A stretch of 64,000 bases of DNA from Burkholderia sp. L27(2015) (GCF_009765705.1 NZ_LMUX01000017.1:124001-188000), one strand, 5' to 3'; shown: positions 40,323 to 50,883, counted from the stretch's first letter. The notes: generated from the sequence alone by a model not told the origin. Translations and numbers: made by a program.

Positions 40323-43300
40323 ATGCAGAATTCACTGACCGGTCTTTTCTCGCGACGAAAGAATCTTGAATGGTTGTTGCTGATTACCGCGCTGCTATTT
40401 GTAGGCGCGGTTTTTACGAGCGTGCATGTCACCGAGATTCATCGTGTCGATGTGACTGAACGCGACCGCCTGCACGTGCTTACAAGAATCGTCTCCAACG
40501 ATATTACAAGCAATCTGACGACGGTAAACCTGACGCTGGAAAAGGTAATCAAGGATTATCTGACTGCGCCTATCAGGCCACATTCGCCGAGCGGTTTAAC
40601 GCTACGTTTGGAAACACTGCAGACCGCGATACAAGGCGCGTGTGTTTTTCTCGTGCTGGATGCCAACGGCCACGTCACCGCGACCTCCGAACTTGCCTTG
40701 CTAGGCAAGGATTTAGGTAACGAAGCCTACTTTAAGGCTGCCAGGGATAATCCTAGCGAGCGTACTTTGTATGTTTCCGCACCTTTCCAGTTGTATAAAG
40801 AGGGCGGTGGCTTGCTCATCACTATCTCCCGGATGGTGCCCGGCACCCACGGTGAATTTGCAGGCCTGATGGTCGCAGGGCTCAATCAAGTTTTCTTCAC
40901 TGACTCTTTTTTGCCTGTCGGCTACGCGCCCGATGCCTGGGGTTTCGTGGTGCATGGCGACGGTCGGCTATTGGTCAATTTCCCGACGCGGCCTGGTATC
41001 GATGGCAACGACGTCAGCCAGCCAGGTACCTTCTTTAGTCGCCATCTTCAAAGCGGGCGGGGCGAGAGCGTGCTGACGGGGGCGGTGCGCGACACCGGTG
41101 AGCGCCGGTTAATGACGTTGCAAACCATCCAGCCTGCTTCGTTAAACATGGACAAGGCAATCGTGGTCGGGCTCAGCCGCTCGCAGGCGGCTATTGCGCA
41201 GCCGCTGCAACGCCAGGCCCTGGTCTATGGATTGCTCTACGCCGGCATCGCCTTGGTTTGCTGCGGCGGACTCTTCTGGGTGCAAAAGCGACGTGCTTAC
41301 GCCGAGTCGTTAGCCGCCGATTTGGAACGAGAACGGCGTGATGCGGATGAGCAGGCGAAACACAATCAGATGCTCAGCGAGAGCGAGGCGCGATTTCGTA
41401 CTCTGATTGAAGATGCGCCGCTGGCGATCGCTATTCTCCGTGGCGGCTATTTTGTGTACTCCAACCCGCGTTACCGTAATCTGCACGGCTATCTGCCCGA
41501 AGACGACCTGACGGGTCTGCCTTGGAGCGCCATGATTTCGCCCGAGTCTCGCGAGATATTGCACGAGCAAGGGATGTCGATTATTGAAGACTCTCCGATC
41601 GAGCAAATGTTCGAGGCGCAAGGACTCGGCAAGGAAGGCCGTCTGATACCCGTTTTCAAAACTACCGCCCGCGTCGAGTTGGTCGATGGGCCTGCTACGC
41701 TGGTTTTCGCACAGGACATTTCTGCTCAGAAACACGCTGAATCCGCATTGCTGCAGGCGCGCGATGCCGCAGAAGCCGCCAATCGCAGCAAAGCCGATTT
41801 TCTGGCCAACATGAGTCACGAGATCCGCTCGCCACTCAACGCCATTCTCGGCCTGGCTTACCTCTTGGAACAGGCACGGCTCGATCTGGACGCTCGCGGC
41901 ATGGTGCGCAAAATCGTGGCGTCGGGGCGTATGTTGCTGAGCATCATCAATGACATTCTGGATGTGTCCAAAATCGAAGCCGGCCACCTGGTCATTGAAC
42001 AGGCGCCATTTCGTCTGAACGATGTAATCGACAATCTTGCCGTTACCATGGGTCTCGCTGTCGCAGACAAAAATATCCAGTTGATCATCCAGCCCCTGCC
42101 GGCAGGCATTTCGTCAGTACGGGGTGATGCGTTGCGGCTGGAGCAGGTATTGAATAACCTGACCAGCAACGCCATCAAGTTCACGCAGGTTGGTCAGGTC
42201 GAGCTGCGTATCTCTTTGGTGTCCCGGGATGAAGAGAACGTCATGCTCCGTTTTGCCGTCCTTGACACCGGTATCGGCATCGCGCCCGTGCTGCAAAGCG
42301 ACGTGTTCTCGGCGTTCACGCAAGCCGACAGCTCGACCACCCGCCGTTTCGGCGGCACCGGTCTTGGGCTGACCATTTGCCGCCAATTGGTGAGCTTGAT
42401 GGGGGGCGAGATTGGCGTGAACAGCACGCTTGGCCAGGGCAGCGAATTCTGGTTCACGGTGCCCCTGCAACTGATCCCCAGCACCGCCTTTTCTTCTCCG
42501 GATATGGTCCGGATTGACGCCTTGATCGCCGACGACAGCGAGATCGCATTGCGGGCGGTGACTAATACGGCTGAGGGCTTGGGTTGGCAGGTCAGTGCCG
42601 TGCGCTCGGGCGAGGCGGTGTTGGCGCAATTGCTGGAGCGCGGCGACGGAAAATTGCCTGACGTGGTGGTGCTCGATTGGAAAATGCCGGGCATGGATGG
42701 CTTAGCCACCGTACGCGCAATCCGTGCACGCACGACGGTAGGTGCGTGCCCCATCGTTATCATGGCCACGGCCTATTCGCTCCCGGAGCTGGCAAGTCAA
42801 CCGGGTGCTGAATTGGTCGATGCATTTCTGAGCAAACCGGTTACCTCATCGACTCTTTACAATGCGACGGTCGAGGCGCAACGCAAGAGAGCGACCGACA
42901 TCGACATGCCGAACGTCGTACCAAAATCCGCCATTCCAAGCTTGGCAGGCGTTCGAGTGCTTATCGTCGACGACAGCGAGATCAATCGCGACGTGGCGCA
43001 GCGCATACTGGACGCACAAGGCGCGATCTCGTCGCTCGCGGTTGACGGCAAAGCTGCTCTGGACTGGTTGCTGGCGCACCCCGATGACGTCGACCTGGTG
43101 TTAATGGATGTGCAGATGCCGGTGATGGACGGCATCGAGGCTACGCGCCAGTTGCGCCTTATGCCGCAGTTCAATGACCTTCCTATCGTCGCGTTGACGG
43201 CCGGGGCTTTCAAGGAGCAGCAGGATGCCGCACGCGCGGCCGGCATGACGCACTTCATCAGCAAACCGTTCGACGTGCCGTCGACCATCGCGTTGATACA

Positions 43301-44000
43301 GCGGATCAGACGTAAACAAACGAATGCCGACGGCGATGCGTGCATGTCGGTAGGCGAGAGTCAGGCGGATCAGCCGGACTTGGAGCCATCATCGGATTTT
43401 TCTGTCATCGACATCAACCGCGGCTTGAAAATCTGGTCGGCCGTGCAAACCTACCGCGACTATTTGCGACGATTTGCTTCCAGCTACGGCAACGCAGTGG
43501 AGGAAATCAACGCCAGCCTCGCCATCAATGATCATAAGGCGGCGGCAATGTTGGCGCATAAACTCGCGGGAGTTGCTGCTAATTTGGCCTTGCCTGATAC
43601 ACAGCGGCTGGCGACCGAGACCGAGCGGATTTTGTCCACGGGATACGATCCGACATTCGTATTGGCCCGTCTGAGAGATGCGCTGGAACAGGCAATGATG
43701 GCGATCGAACGGTTTGCCCCACGCGTCGCGTCGCAGGCTTCGGCCGCCTCATCGGCGACGAGTGATGACATATCGCTCGAGTCTCAGGTTGAACTCAAAG
43801 TACTGTTCGTGGAACTACTCGAAGCGCTGGATAAAGACAGTCCCGCTCCGATCAAACCGGTCTTGGCCAAGCTTTTGACGGCGTTGCAACCACAGGAGCT
43901 GACGGACATTCAGGAGTGCGTGCACGACTTCGATTTTCGCCGAGCCGAGACCGCGACCATCAAGCTCGCCATGGATCATGGAATCATTCTGGAGGGATAG
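40323..44000 (+). CDS. Hybrid sensor histidine kinase (Cache-PAS-HK-REC-REC-Hpt)
   Basis: 1225 residues. TM1 at about 17-36, a periplasmic dCache-like sensor (about 40-295), TM2 (about 300-320), PAS (about 350-470), HisKA with [16 protein letters not shown] (phospho-His 499), HATPase with [11 protein letters not shown] and [16 protein letters not shown]1 ([11 protein letters not shown], Asp 785), REC2 ([11 protein letters not shown], Asp 929), and Hpt ([12 protein letters not shown], His 1079). This is a complete multistep phosphorelay on one chain. Only 3 bp separate it from the HD-GYP regulator gene, its likely output. The ATG lacks a clear Shine-Dalgarno. Confidence 0.92.
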   Translation: MQNSLTGLFSRRKNLEWLLLITALLFVGAVFTSVHVTEIHRVDVTERDRLHVLTRIVSNDITSNLTTVNLTLEKVIKDYLTAPIRPHSPSGLTLRLETLQTAIQGACVFLVLDANGHVTATSELALLGKDLGNEAYFKAARDNPSERTLYVSAPFQLYKEGGGLLITISRMVPGTHGEFAGLMVAGLNQVFFTDSFLPVGYAPDAWGFVVHGDGRLLVNFPTRPGIDGNDVSQPGTFFSRHLQSGRGESVLTGAVRDTGERRLMTLQTIQPASLNMDKAIVVGLSRSQAAIAQPLQRQALVYGLLYAGIALVCCGGLFWVQKRRAYAESLAADLERERRDADEQAKHNQMLSESEARFRTLIEDAPLAIAILRGGYFVYSNPRYRNLHGYLPEDDLTGLPWSAMISPESREILHEQGMSIIEDSPIEQMFEAQGLGKEGRLIPVFKTTARVELVDGPATLVFAQDISAQKHAESALLQARDAAEAANRSKADFLANMSHEIRSPLNAILGLAYLLEQARLDLDARGMVRKIVASGRMLLSIINDILDVSKIEAGHLVIEQAPFRLNDVIDNLAVTMGLAVADKNIQLIIQPLPAGISSVRGDALRLEQVLNNLTSNAIKFTQVGQVELRISLVSRDEENVMLRFAVLDTGIGIAPVLQSDVFSAFTQADSSTTRRFGGTGLGLTICRQLVSLMGGEIGVNSTLGQGSEFWFTVPLQLIPSTAFSSPDMVRIDALIADDSEIALRAVTNTAEGLGWQVSAVRSGEAVLAQLLERGDGKLPDVVVLDWKMPGMDGLATVRAIRARTTVGACPIVIMATAYSLPELASQPGAELVDAFLSKPVTSSTLYNATVEAQRKRATDIDMPNVVPKSAIPSLAGVRVLIVDDSEINRDVAQRILDAQGAISSLAVDGKAALDWLLAHPDDVDLVLMDVQMPVMDGIEATRQLRLMPQFNDLPIVALTAGAFKEQQDAARAAGMTHFISKPFDVPSTIALIQRIRRKQTNADGDACMSVGESQADQPDLEPSSDFSVIDINRGLKIWSAVQTYRDYLRRFASSYGNAVEEINASLAINDHKAAAMLAHKLAGVAANLALPDTQRLATETERILSTGYDPTFVLARLRDALEQAMMAIERFAPRVASQASAASSATSDDISLESQVELKVLFVELLEALDKDSPAPIKPVLAKLLTALQPQELTDIQECVHDFDFRRAETATIKLAMDHGIILEG

Positions 44001-44003
44001 TTT

Positions 44004-44987
44004 GTGAGCGGTCAAACCATTCTAGTCGTTGACGACGAGCCCGGGAATCTGGCCGTCATGGGAGAAATCCTGGCGGACGGTTACAAGCTGGTGTTTGCGC
44101 GTAACGGCAGCGAAACGCTGGCGGCAGTTGTGAAACACCGCCCGGCCATGGCGTTGCTCGATATCGGGTTGCCTGATATCGACGGCTTTGATCTTTGCCG
44201 AAAGATCAAACAGATCGACGCAACCCATGCCATCAAGATTATTTTCGTCACCGCCTACACCGATATGGCGCATGAAACGGCAGGCTTCGAGGCCGGTGGC
44301 GTCGACTATATCGTCAAACCGGTTTCGCCATCGATTGTCCGCGCGCGCGTGGCCGCACATCTCTCCATGGTGCGCGCCACGGTGCTGGAACAGAGTTACC
44401 GTGACGCGATTTTAATGCTAGGTCAGGCCGGACATTACAACGATACCGATACGGGTGCGCACATTTGGCGAATGGCAGCCTATGCCAGCGCTTTGGCGCA
44501 AGGCTGCGGATGGGATGCCGAGAGCAGCGCGCGCCTGGAATTGGCCGCCCCCATGCATGACACAGGTAAGCTGGGCGTACCGCGGGAAATTCTGTGCAAA
44601 GCGGGGCCGTTGAATGAGCAAGAATGGGCTGTCATGAAAACGCATCCGCAAATCGGATACGACATTCTGAGCAAGAGCAATGCGCCGATATTTCAGTTGG
44701 CTGCCGAAATTGCCTTGCGTCACCATGAAAAATGGGACGGCAGCGGCTATCCAGACGGTCTGAGCGAAAAAGACATACCTGAGTCGGCACGTATTGTCGC
44801 GCTGGCAGATGTGTTTGACGCGCTCAGCATGAAGCGTCCGTACAAGGAACCGTGGGCAATCGAGCGGATCGTCGAGCACATCAATGCTGGCGCCGGGAAA
44901 CACTTTGATCCGAAGCTCGTGAGCGTTTTCTCTGAAAAGCTACCCGAGCTTCTTGAGATTCAAAGCAAATGGTCTACCGCGGAGTAA
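44004..44987 (+). CDS. Response regulator with HD-GYP output
   Basis: 327 residues. Receiver domain 1-125 with VVDDEPGN and LLDIGLPDIDG (phospho-Asp 53), followed by an HD-GYP domain: MHDTGKLGVP (H185-D186), THPQIGYDIL and HHEKWDGSGYPDGL. Such proteins hydrolyse cyclic di-GMP when phosphorylated (PdeB/RpfG-like). All signature residues are visible. The GTG start at 44004 is preceded by GGAGGGA. The overlap in context with the hybrid kinase suggests a dedicated c-di-GMP phosphorelay. Confidence 0.92.
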   Translation: MSGQTILVVDDEPGNLAVMGEILADGYKLVFARNGSETLAAVVKHRPAMALLDIGLPDIDGFDLCRKIKQIDATHAIKIIFVTAYTDMAHETAGFEAGGVDYIVKPVSPSIVRARVAAHLSMVRATVLEQSYRDAILMLGQAGHYNDTDTGAHIWRMAAYASALAQGCGWDAESSARLELAAPMHDTGKLGVPREILCKAGPLNEQEWAVMKTHPQIGYDILSKSNAPIFQLAAEIALRHHEKWDGSGYPDGLSEKDIPESARIVALADVFDALSMKRPYKEPWAIERIVEHINAGAGKHFDPKLVSVFSEKLPELLEIQSKWSTAE

Positions 44988-45003
44988 CTTCAAAACCCAT
45001 CGG

Positions 45004-45031
45004 CAAAAAAACACCCCTGTGAGAGGGGTGT
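45004..45031 (-). terminator. Terminator after ahpD
   Basis: ACACCCCT (45011-45018) pairs with AGGGGTGT (45024-45031); on the minus strand a run of seven T follows (45004-45010). Confidence 0.85.
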
Positions 45032-45035
45032 AAGA

Positions 45036-45560
45036 CTAGCGTTGTTCCGCTGCGATAACCTGCGCGGCTGCATTGACAACAGCCGCGATGCGACCGACGT
45101 CGCGCAATTGCATCGAGCTCATGCCTTCTTTCACCAGCGTGTCGAAGTGCGATTTCACGCAAAAATGGCACTTGCCGATGATGGACGAGGCCAAGGCAAA
45201 CATCTCGAAGCGGCGCTTGTCGACGCCGCCGTGCGTCGCATAGGCATTCATCCGCAGACCAGCGGGTTGCCCCTTCAAATCGTTGTTCTCGGCCATTTCA
45301 ACGTACGGATACCATACGTTATTCATTCCCATCAGCGCCGCGGCGGTGAGCACGCCCTGGGTCTCTTCCGGCGACAGCACACCTGAATTGCGAATCGCGT
45401 CAATGATCTGCGGGCTCTTGGCGGCGAACGCCGCAGCCAGTGCCACGCCGACGGCATCATTGCCTTCCAGCGACGAACGCGCGATCGTGCCGTCGAGGTT
45501 CAGACGAATATCCTTGGCATAGTCGGGAATCAATTCTTTAATCGAAGCGAGGAATTCCAT
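45036..45560 (-). CDS. ahpD: Alkyl hydroperoxide reductase AhpD
   Basis: 174 residues, CMD fold. KCHFCVKSHFDTL supplies the C-x2-C and nearby His of the family active site; with lipoamide reducing systems it regenerates AhpC. ALMGMNNVWYPYVEM is conserved. ahpC lies upstream, 59 bp away, with a terminator between them, so expression of ahpD depends partly on read-through or its own promoter. Confidence 0.93.
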   Translation of the reverse strand: MEFLASIKELIPDYAKDIRLNLDGTIARSSLEGNDAVGVALAAAFAAKSPQIIDAIRNSGVLSPEETQGVLTAAALMGMNNVWYPYVEMAENNDLKGQPAGLRMNAYATHGGVDKRRFEMFALASSIIGKCHFCVKSHFDTLVKEGMSSMQLRDVGRIAAVVNAAAQVIAAEQR

Positions 45561-45584
45561 TGAAAGCTCCTATCGGTCCAAGTT

Positions 45585-45607
45585 AAAAAAAGCCCGCCGT
45601 AGCGGGC
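45585..45607 (-). terminator. Terminator between ahpC and ahpD
   Basis: GCCCGC-CGTA-GCGGGC stem-loop (45592-45607) followed, on the minus strand, by seven T (45585-45591). Confidence 0.85.
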
Positions 45608-45619
45608 CTGCTCGCTATA

Positions 45620-46168
45620 TTACAGCGTCGAACCACCAACAGCGCGGTTACATGGGCACAGTTCGTCCGTTTGCAAGCCGTCGAGAATCCGCAGGATTTC
45701 TTCGGTGTTACGGCCGACGTTCAGGTTGTTCACCGAAACGTGCTGGATGGTGTTATCCGGGTCGACGATGAAGGTCGCACGCAATGCCACGCCGGCTTCC
45801 TTGTCGCGCACGCCGAGTTGGTCGATCAATTGACCTTGCACGTCGCCGAACGAGTAGTGGTTCAGCTTGCTCAGGTCCGGGTGCTCACGACGCCATGCCA
45901 GTTTGACAAATTCGTTGTCCGAGCTGCCGCCCATCAGAACCGCGTCGCGATCTGCGAAATCGTTGGCCAGCTTGCCGAATTCGACGATTTCCGTCGGGCA
46001 CACGAAGGTGAAATCCTTCGGGTAAAAATAGATGATTTTCCACTTGCCCGGAAACGACTGCTCGGTAATGGTTTCGAACGCCGATACGCCATTTTCTTCG
46101 TGATGGTTAAAGCCCGGCTTGGCCGCACCAACGCTGAACGCTTCGAGTTTATCGCCAACTGTTTTCAT
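45620..46168 (-). CDS. ahpC: Peroxiredoxin AhpC
   Basis: 182 residues, 2-Cys peroxiredoxin reducing hydrogen and organic peroxides. Peroxidatic Cys57 in KDFTFVCPTEIVEFG, resolving Cys in DELCPCNRAVG. GKWKIIYFYP is family-typical. It is partnered with AhpD. A 25-bp palindrome lies 23-47 nt before its ATG and an OxyR-like site further upstream. Confidence 0.95.
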   Translation of the reverse strand: MKTVGDKLEAFSVGAAKPGFNHHEENGVSAFETITEQSFPGKWKIIYFYPKDFTFVCPTEIVEFGKLANDFADRDAVLMGGSSDNEFVKLAWRREHPDLSKLNHYSFGDVQGQLIDQLGVRDKEAGVALRATFIVDPDNTIQHVSVNNLNVGRNTEEILRILDGLQTDELCPCNRAVGGSTL

Positions 46169-46190
46169 GCAAATGCTCCTGGGGATAGTG

Positions 46191-46215
46191 AGTAAAGTGG
46201 GATATCCACTTTACT
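46191..46215 (-). promoter_or_regulatory. Perfect palindrome in the ahpC leader
   Basis: Arm AGTAAAGTGG at 46191-46200 and its complement at 46206-46215 around GATAT. It sits between the likely promoter and the ahpC start, so it is either an operator or a 5'-UTR hairpin. It does not resemble the OxyR consensus. Confidence 0.6.
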
Positions 46216-46276
46216 GCGTGGACATAACGGAAACGTTACACTCCGACAACTATACATCTATTGATGATGGTATTCA

Positions 46277-46312
46277 ATAGTTTTTATCAATCACTCGATA
46301 GTTTAACGATAT
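46277..46312 (-). promoter_or_regulatory. Possible OxyR-binding site upstream of ahpC
   Basis: ATAG-N7-CAAT-N6-ATAG-N7-ATAT resembles the OxyR pattern ATAG-N7-CTAT-N7-ATAG-N7-CTAT with one base missing in the central spacer and two mismatched tetrads. About 110-145 bp before ahpC. Weak but well placed. Confidence 0.3.
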
Positions 46313-46380
46313 CCGAAGGCAATCTCGGGGGCACGAACGTATCGCTTGTACCGAAGTCATGTGCCAACTCATGTGCCGAT

Positions 46381-47736
46381 TTATATGCCAATCCGGGCAG
46401 GGAAGGTCACGGTGACCTCCAGACCAGGGCCGGGATCGCGGTTGGCGATGCGCAAAATGCCGCGATGGCGATTGACCAGCCGCAGCACGATTGCCATGCC
46501 CAGGCCCGTCCCGTCCGCCTGGGTTCGCGCCGCCTCCACGCGATAGAACGGGCGGGTGAGGAGTTCAAGCTGGTCTTCGGGGACACCCGCGCCTTCGTCG
46601 AGCACGGACAATTCGACTCTCTGAAACGAAACCGACGTGCGTATGGTTACGTGGGCAACTCCGTCCTCGGCGCTACGCCCGTATTTGCGAGCGTTCTCGA
46701 TCAGATTGCCCAGCAGCCGTCGTATGTCGGTCTGGTCACCCTCGATAATGGCGCGCTCCGCCAGCACCAGCGTGAGGTGAACGCCTTCTTCGCTACCCAG
46801 CCGCGACGCGCTGTCTGCCGCCAAGGCGGACAAGTCGACGGCTTCCGGGATGCGCTGCGCCGGTCGTGCGTAATCGAGGAACAAGCCGATGATTTTATCC
46901 ATCTGCTCGATATCGTCGGCCATCGCATCTTTGGTCGCTTCGTCGGCCGGGCTCATCTCGGTTTCAAGCCGCAACCGCGCGAGCGGCGTACGTAAGTCGT
47001 GCGAAATGCCGGCCAGCATCAACGCACGATCCGCGTCAAGCTGCGCCAAGGCACTGACCATTTGGTTGAAGCTGCGATTGGTCTCGGCCGCGACCCCCAT
47101 GCCGCGCTCGGGCAAGGGATCGGGTATCTGACCCGCGCCCAGCTTGCGGGCCGCCAAGGCAAGACGGCCGAACGGCCGATTGACAAGACTCGTGATAAAC
47201 GCTGCGCCCAGCAGGGAAAGACCGAGCGCAAACGTACCCCAGCCTACCCACTGCAAGCCGCTGACGTTATCGAGCTGGTCGCGATCCAGCGCCACCCAGT
47301 AATCGTCGTCGTCGATCTTGAAGCTGATCCACACGCCGGGGATGTCGTTGACCGAGGCCGCAATCACGGTGTCCGCACCGAGCCGGCTGCGCACGTTCGC
47401 TTCGATCAAACGGGTTTCCGACTGATCGGGCTGCAGTTTGTATTTGTCGGTGGCCTCGCGCGGGTAAACGCGCACGCCTTCGTTACTCTCGAGATCCTGC
47501 AATAGAGCACGGCGTAAATCGGGATCGGAATAAAGCAGTGCGGTGCGGGTCAGCTTGACCACGCTGATCAATTGCAAGGCAACGCGCTGTGCGCGGGGTT
47601 CGCGCTCGATCACGCGAAAACTCTGGAACCAGGCCGCCAAGCTGACCGAAATCAGCAACGCGATCAAAAGGAAGGTGCGCCAAAAAAGCCCGCCGAACGC
47701 GAGCGTGATCGTACGGCGACCTGTCAGCATGCGCAA
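46381..47736 (-). CDS. envZ: EnvZ-type sensor histidine kinase
   Basis: 451 residues. TM1 (about 18-37), a short periplasmic sensor, TM2 (about 165-185), HAMP (LVNRPFGRLALAARKLGAGQ), HisKA with AGISHDLRTPLARLRLETEM (phospho-His 246), and HATPase with NLIENARKYG and GTGLGMAIVLRLV. The domain plan and HDLRTPL match EnvZ/RisS. It is downstream of the ompR-type gene on the same strand with a 162-bp gap. Confidence 0.9.
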   Translation of the reverse strand: MRMLTGRRTITLAFGGLFWRTFLLIALLISVSLAAWFQSFRVIEREPRAQRVALQLISVVKLTRTALLYSDPDLRRALLQDLESNEGVRVYPREATDKYKLQPDQSETRLIEANVRSRLGADTVIAASVNDIPGVWISFKIDDDDYWVALDRDQLDNVSGLQWVGWGTFALGLSLLGAAFITSLVNRPFGRLALAARKLGAGQIPDPLPERGMGVAAETNRSFNQMVSALAQLDADRALMLAGISHDLRTPLARLRLETEMSPADEATKDAMADDIEQMDKIIGLFLDYARPAQRIPEAVDLSALAADSASRLGSEEGVHLTLVLAERAIIEGDQTDIRRLLGNLIENARKYGRSAEDGVAHVTIRTSVSFQRVELSVLDEGAGVPEDQLELLTRPFYRVEAARTQADGTGLGMAIVLRLVNRHRGILRIANRDPGPGLEVTVTFPARIGI

Positions 47737-47898
47737 ATCCGCTTACGACACAGGGCCGCACGCGGTGTCGTCCGCGCGGCAACGCGCGCTCGCGTGCACG
47801 ACAGCGGCCACACCCGCGCCCGCGACGCCGTGCAGCCTGTCACGCGGGCCCTCATGCGATCTTGATGCTCAATTTCACGCTGAATTTCACCTCGGGTT

Positions 47899-48624
47899 TC
47901 ACGCAGCGCCATCGGGGATGAACACGTAGCCCAGGCCCCACACCGTCTGGATAAAGCGCGGGCTGCCTGGATCAGGCTCGATAAGCTTGCGTAGCCGTGA
48001 GATCTGTACGTCCAGGCTGCGATCGAATACTTCATATTCGCGGCCCCGTGCCAACTCCATCAGTTTTTCTCGTGACAAGGGTTGTCGCGGATGGCGCGCA
48101 AACACCTTAAGCACCGAGAATTCACCTGTGGTGAGCGAAATTTCCTGGCCGCTTTTGGTCAGGGTACGATTGGCGAGATTGAGCGCGAAATCGCCGAACT
48201 CGAACACTTCGGCGGTTTCGGACGGCGCGCCCGGCAATTCGGCCGGGGTTTGGCGGCGCAGTACGGCGTGAATGCGAGCGACCAGTTCACGGGGGTTGAA
48301 CGGCTTGGGCAGATAATCGTCCGCGCCCATTTCGAGGCCAACGATGCGGTCGACGTCTTCGCCTTTGGCGGTGAGCATGATGATAGGCGTGCGATCGTTG
48401 CTGCCGCGTAGCCGGCGACAGATCGACAAGCCATCTTCGCCTGGCAGCATGAGGTCGAGCACCAGCAAGTCGAAGCGCTCGCGCACCCAAAGTTTGTTCA
48501 TCGCCGTGGAGCTTTCGGCGACGTAGACGTTAAAGCCCTGTTCGCCGAGATACCTGCGCAGCAAATCACGCAAGCGCGGATCGTCGTCGACGACCAGAAT
48601 TTTTGATGGGTTTTTGGTTTCCAT
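47899..48624 (-). CDS. ompR: OmpR-type response regulator
   Basis: 241 residues. REC domain with ILVVDDDPRLRDLLRRYL and LVLDLMLPGEDG (Asp 57), then the winged helix DNA-binding domain ending SPRFIQTVWGLGYVFIPDG, the OmpR signature. Partner of the EnvZ-type kinase. In Burkholderia relatives the pair (also named RisAS) controls porins and stress responses. The 280 bp upstream (48625-48904) shows no gene. Confidence 0.92.
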   Translation of the reverse strand: METKNPSKILVVDDDPRLRDLLRRYLGEQGFNVYVAESSTAMNKLWVRERFDLLVLDLMLPGEDGLSICRRLRGSNDRTPIIMLTAKGEDVDRIVGLEMGADDYLPKPFNPRELVARIHAVLRRQTPAELPGAPSETAEVFEFGDFALNLANRTLTKSGQEISLTTGEFSVLKVFARHPRQPLSREKLMELARGREYEVFDRSLDVQISRLRKLIEPDPGSPRFIQTVWGLGYVFIPDGAA

Positions 48625-48904
48625 AGTGTCATCTTAGCGTGGTTCGCCTCCGCCGTTATTTTGGCGAGGCTAGGGGTAACAAAGGGTTACACACTTTACC
48701 AGCCTACTTCTAACCGAAAACGGCGTGGCGCGTACACTCATTTCGGGGTGAAGCTGGGTTAAAAGCTTGGGTTAAAAACGTGGCCTGCTTACCTGGCTCG
48801 CTTAGGTGGCTCGCTACGTGGCTCCATCACGCAGGTCGGTTAGGTGTATTGATTCCGCCGGTTGATAAACGTTTAATGCTGGACAAGTCATTTCAAGGCT
48901 AATC

Positions 48905-49171
48905 ATGTTGGCGCATTACAAGCTGGGCCTCGCAATTCTGATTTTATCCGTAGCGGTGCTCAACGCAGGGCTAGGGTCGGCACAAGCGGCTGAAGACACG
49001 CCAGGCGCAGCTTCTGCGCCGACGGCCGGCAGCCATCGCTTCCTTTCGGGCCCGACCAACGCGAGCGATGCGGAAGTCGCGCAACGACGCGCCGGCCATA
49101 TGAATGTGGCGGAACGCAAATTATTGCGCCAGCACGTTGAAGACGCCGCGCGCGAAGGCTACAAGCGCTGA
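48905..49171 (+). CDS. Small secreted protein of unknown function
   Basis: 88 residues with an N-terminal signal peptide (ILILSVAVLNAGLGSAQA, likely cleaved after AQA). The mature part is short and hydrophilic (NVAERKLLRQHVEDAAREGY). I do not recognise a family. It precedes the DUF1800/DUF1501 pair by 117 bp (to the ATG at 49288) on the same strand. Start and signal are consistent; function unknown. Confidence 0.65.
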   Translation: MLAHYKLGLAILILSVAVLNAGLGSAQAAEDTPGAASAPTAGSHRFLSGPTNASDAEVAQRRAGHMNVAERKLLRQHVEDAAREGYKR

Positions 49172-49287
49172 CGGAACTCAACCTCGATAGTCTCGTACAA
49201 GAGAATGTGGCTCTGAATTGGGTTGCCGAATTTGGCTCCATCCAGGGCATGTTATCCGAGTCAGTGTTATCCCTCGCATCGACCAAC

Positions 49288-50883
49288 ATGAGCAGCAAGG
49301 TTTTCCCAGCATCGCACCGAGCGACCGTATTAATCGCGGCTCTTTTTAGCGCGTGCCTGCTGATTTCCGGCACGGCGATGGCAACTGCCATGCAACCGGC
49401 ACGACAGGCCAAGACACATCGCAAGGCCGTGGCAGTCGCGGCCATAGGCTTGGATACCGACGACGCGCGCTTCTTGCTGGCGCGAACCGGTTTTCAGCCC
49501 GACGAGAACGAGGTACGTCCGTTTGTCGGCCTGAGCCGTGAGCAGGCGGTCGATCGGCTGCTCACGGGCACGCTCACGCGAGCCGTGACTCTGCCGCCGG
49601 ATTGGGTCAACGAACCCGCCGCAAATCGGGATGAACGAAATAAGTACACACCCGATGAGGTACGCGACCGTCAGCGTCTACGCGCCAAACGCTATGAGGA
49701 ATTGCGAGCCTGGTGGGTGCGCGAAATGATCGTGACGCCGTCGCCGCTGACCGAACGCATGACCTTGTTCTGGCATAACCATTTCACCTCCGGGCAGGAC
49801 AAGGTCCGGCGCCCACAGCTGATGTATCAGCAAAACGTACTGCTGCGCCGCGACGCGCTCGGCAATTTTGGCGACATGCTGCACGCGGTGGCCAAAGATC
49901 CGGCCATGCTGATCTATCTCGATGGTGCGAACAGCCGCAAAGGCCGTCCCAACGAGAATTTCGCGCGCGAGGCGATGGAGTTGTTCTTGCTGGGCGAAGG
50001 GCACTACAGCGAAGCGGATATCAAGGAAGCGGCACGCGCCTACACGGGTTGGAGCATCGATCCCGATACGCTCGCTTATATGTGGCGGCCTCAGTTTCAT
50101 GATACGGGCGAGAAAACCGTGCTGGGGCAGACCGGCGATTTCGATGGCGACCAGGTGCTCGATATTTTGCTCAGCCGTCCGGAAACCGCAACCTTGATTA
50201 GCGCCAAATTGTGGCGTGAATTCGTTTCACCTACTGTCGACTACACCGAATTGACGCCGATAGCGGATGCGTTTCGCGCCAGCCACTACGATATCAAGGT
50301 CGTGTTGCGCCGCTTGTTTCTGAGCAAAGGTTTCTGGGCACTCGACAATCGCGCAGCGCTCGTGAAATCGCCGGCAGAATTCGTCGTAGGCACGGTGCGT
50401 CAATTCAATTTCAGCTACGACAGCACGCAGCCCCTGGCCAATGCCATGCGCAGCCTGGGCCAAAACCTCTTCTACCCACCCAACGTCAAGGGCTGGCCTG
50501 GCGGTTCCAGTTGGATCGACAGCTCGACACTGCTCGCGCGCAAACAGCTCACCGAACAATGGATGCGGGCCAGCGAGGGGGCGCGTACGCAAGCCGCCAT
50601 GGTCGCGGTCGCAGCGAGTGCAGCGAACAGCTTGTCGGCCCGCGCCGCAGCGCAGGAGTCCACACGTCGCGCGGCCAGCGTGCGTGCCGGCATCCGCTTC
50701 GACCTGGACGCGTGGCTGGCGCAGTTTGAGCTGCAACCGCAACAGCAACCGTCGCTATCGCGGGAGCTGCAGATGCAAAAGGCCGTGCTGCCAACGACGC
50801 CGTTCGATCCTGTCGAAGATGGCGTGACCAGCGAAGCCTATTTGCAAGCGTTGCTGATGGATCCCACGTATCAACTCAAGTAA
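49288..50883 (+). CDS. DUF1800 family secreted protein
   Basis: About 531 residues from ATG 49288 (a longer frame from 49207 exists). N-terminal hydrophobic signal (LIAALFSACLLISGTAMA). DDARFLLARTGFQP, TPSPLTERMTLFWHNHFTSG, QNVLLRRDALGNFGDMLHAV, NENFAREAMELFLLGEGHYS and FYPPNVKGWPGG are DUF1800 hallmarks. Members occur in envelope and often with DUF1501 partners; the biochemical role is unknown. The C-terminus has an Ala-rich helical segment. Confidence 0.88.
   Translation: MSSKVFPASHRATVLIAALFSACLLISGTAMATAMQPARQAKTHRKAVAVAAIGLDTDDARFLLARTGFQPDENEVRPFVGLSREQAVDRLLTGTLTRAVTLPPDWVNEPAANRDERNKYTPDEVRDRQRLRAKRYEELRAWWVREMIVTPSPLTERMTLFWHNHFTSGQDKVRRPQLMYQQNVLLRRDALGNFGDMLHAVAKDPAMLIYLDGANSRKGRPNENFAREAMELFLLGEGHYSEADIKEAARAYTGWSIDPDTLAYMWRPQFHDTGEKTVLGQTGDFDGDQVLDILLSRPETATLISAKLWREFVSPTVDYTELTPIADAFRASHYDIKVVLRRLFLSKGFWALDNRAALVKSPAEFVVGTVRQFNFSYDSTQPLANAMRSLGQNLFYPPNVKGWPGGSSWIDSSTLLARKQLTEQWMRASEGARTQAAMVAVAASAANSLSARAAAQESTRRAASVRAGIRFDLDAWLAQFELQPQQQPSLSRELQMQKAVLPTTPFDPVEDGVTSEAYLQALLMDPTYQLK

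Noticed and set aside
46261-46995. Plus-strand frame opposite the envZ-type gene
   Set aside because: Mirrors conserved kinase codons on the other strand and has no domain of its own.
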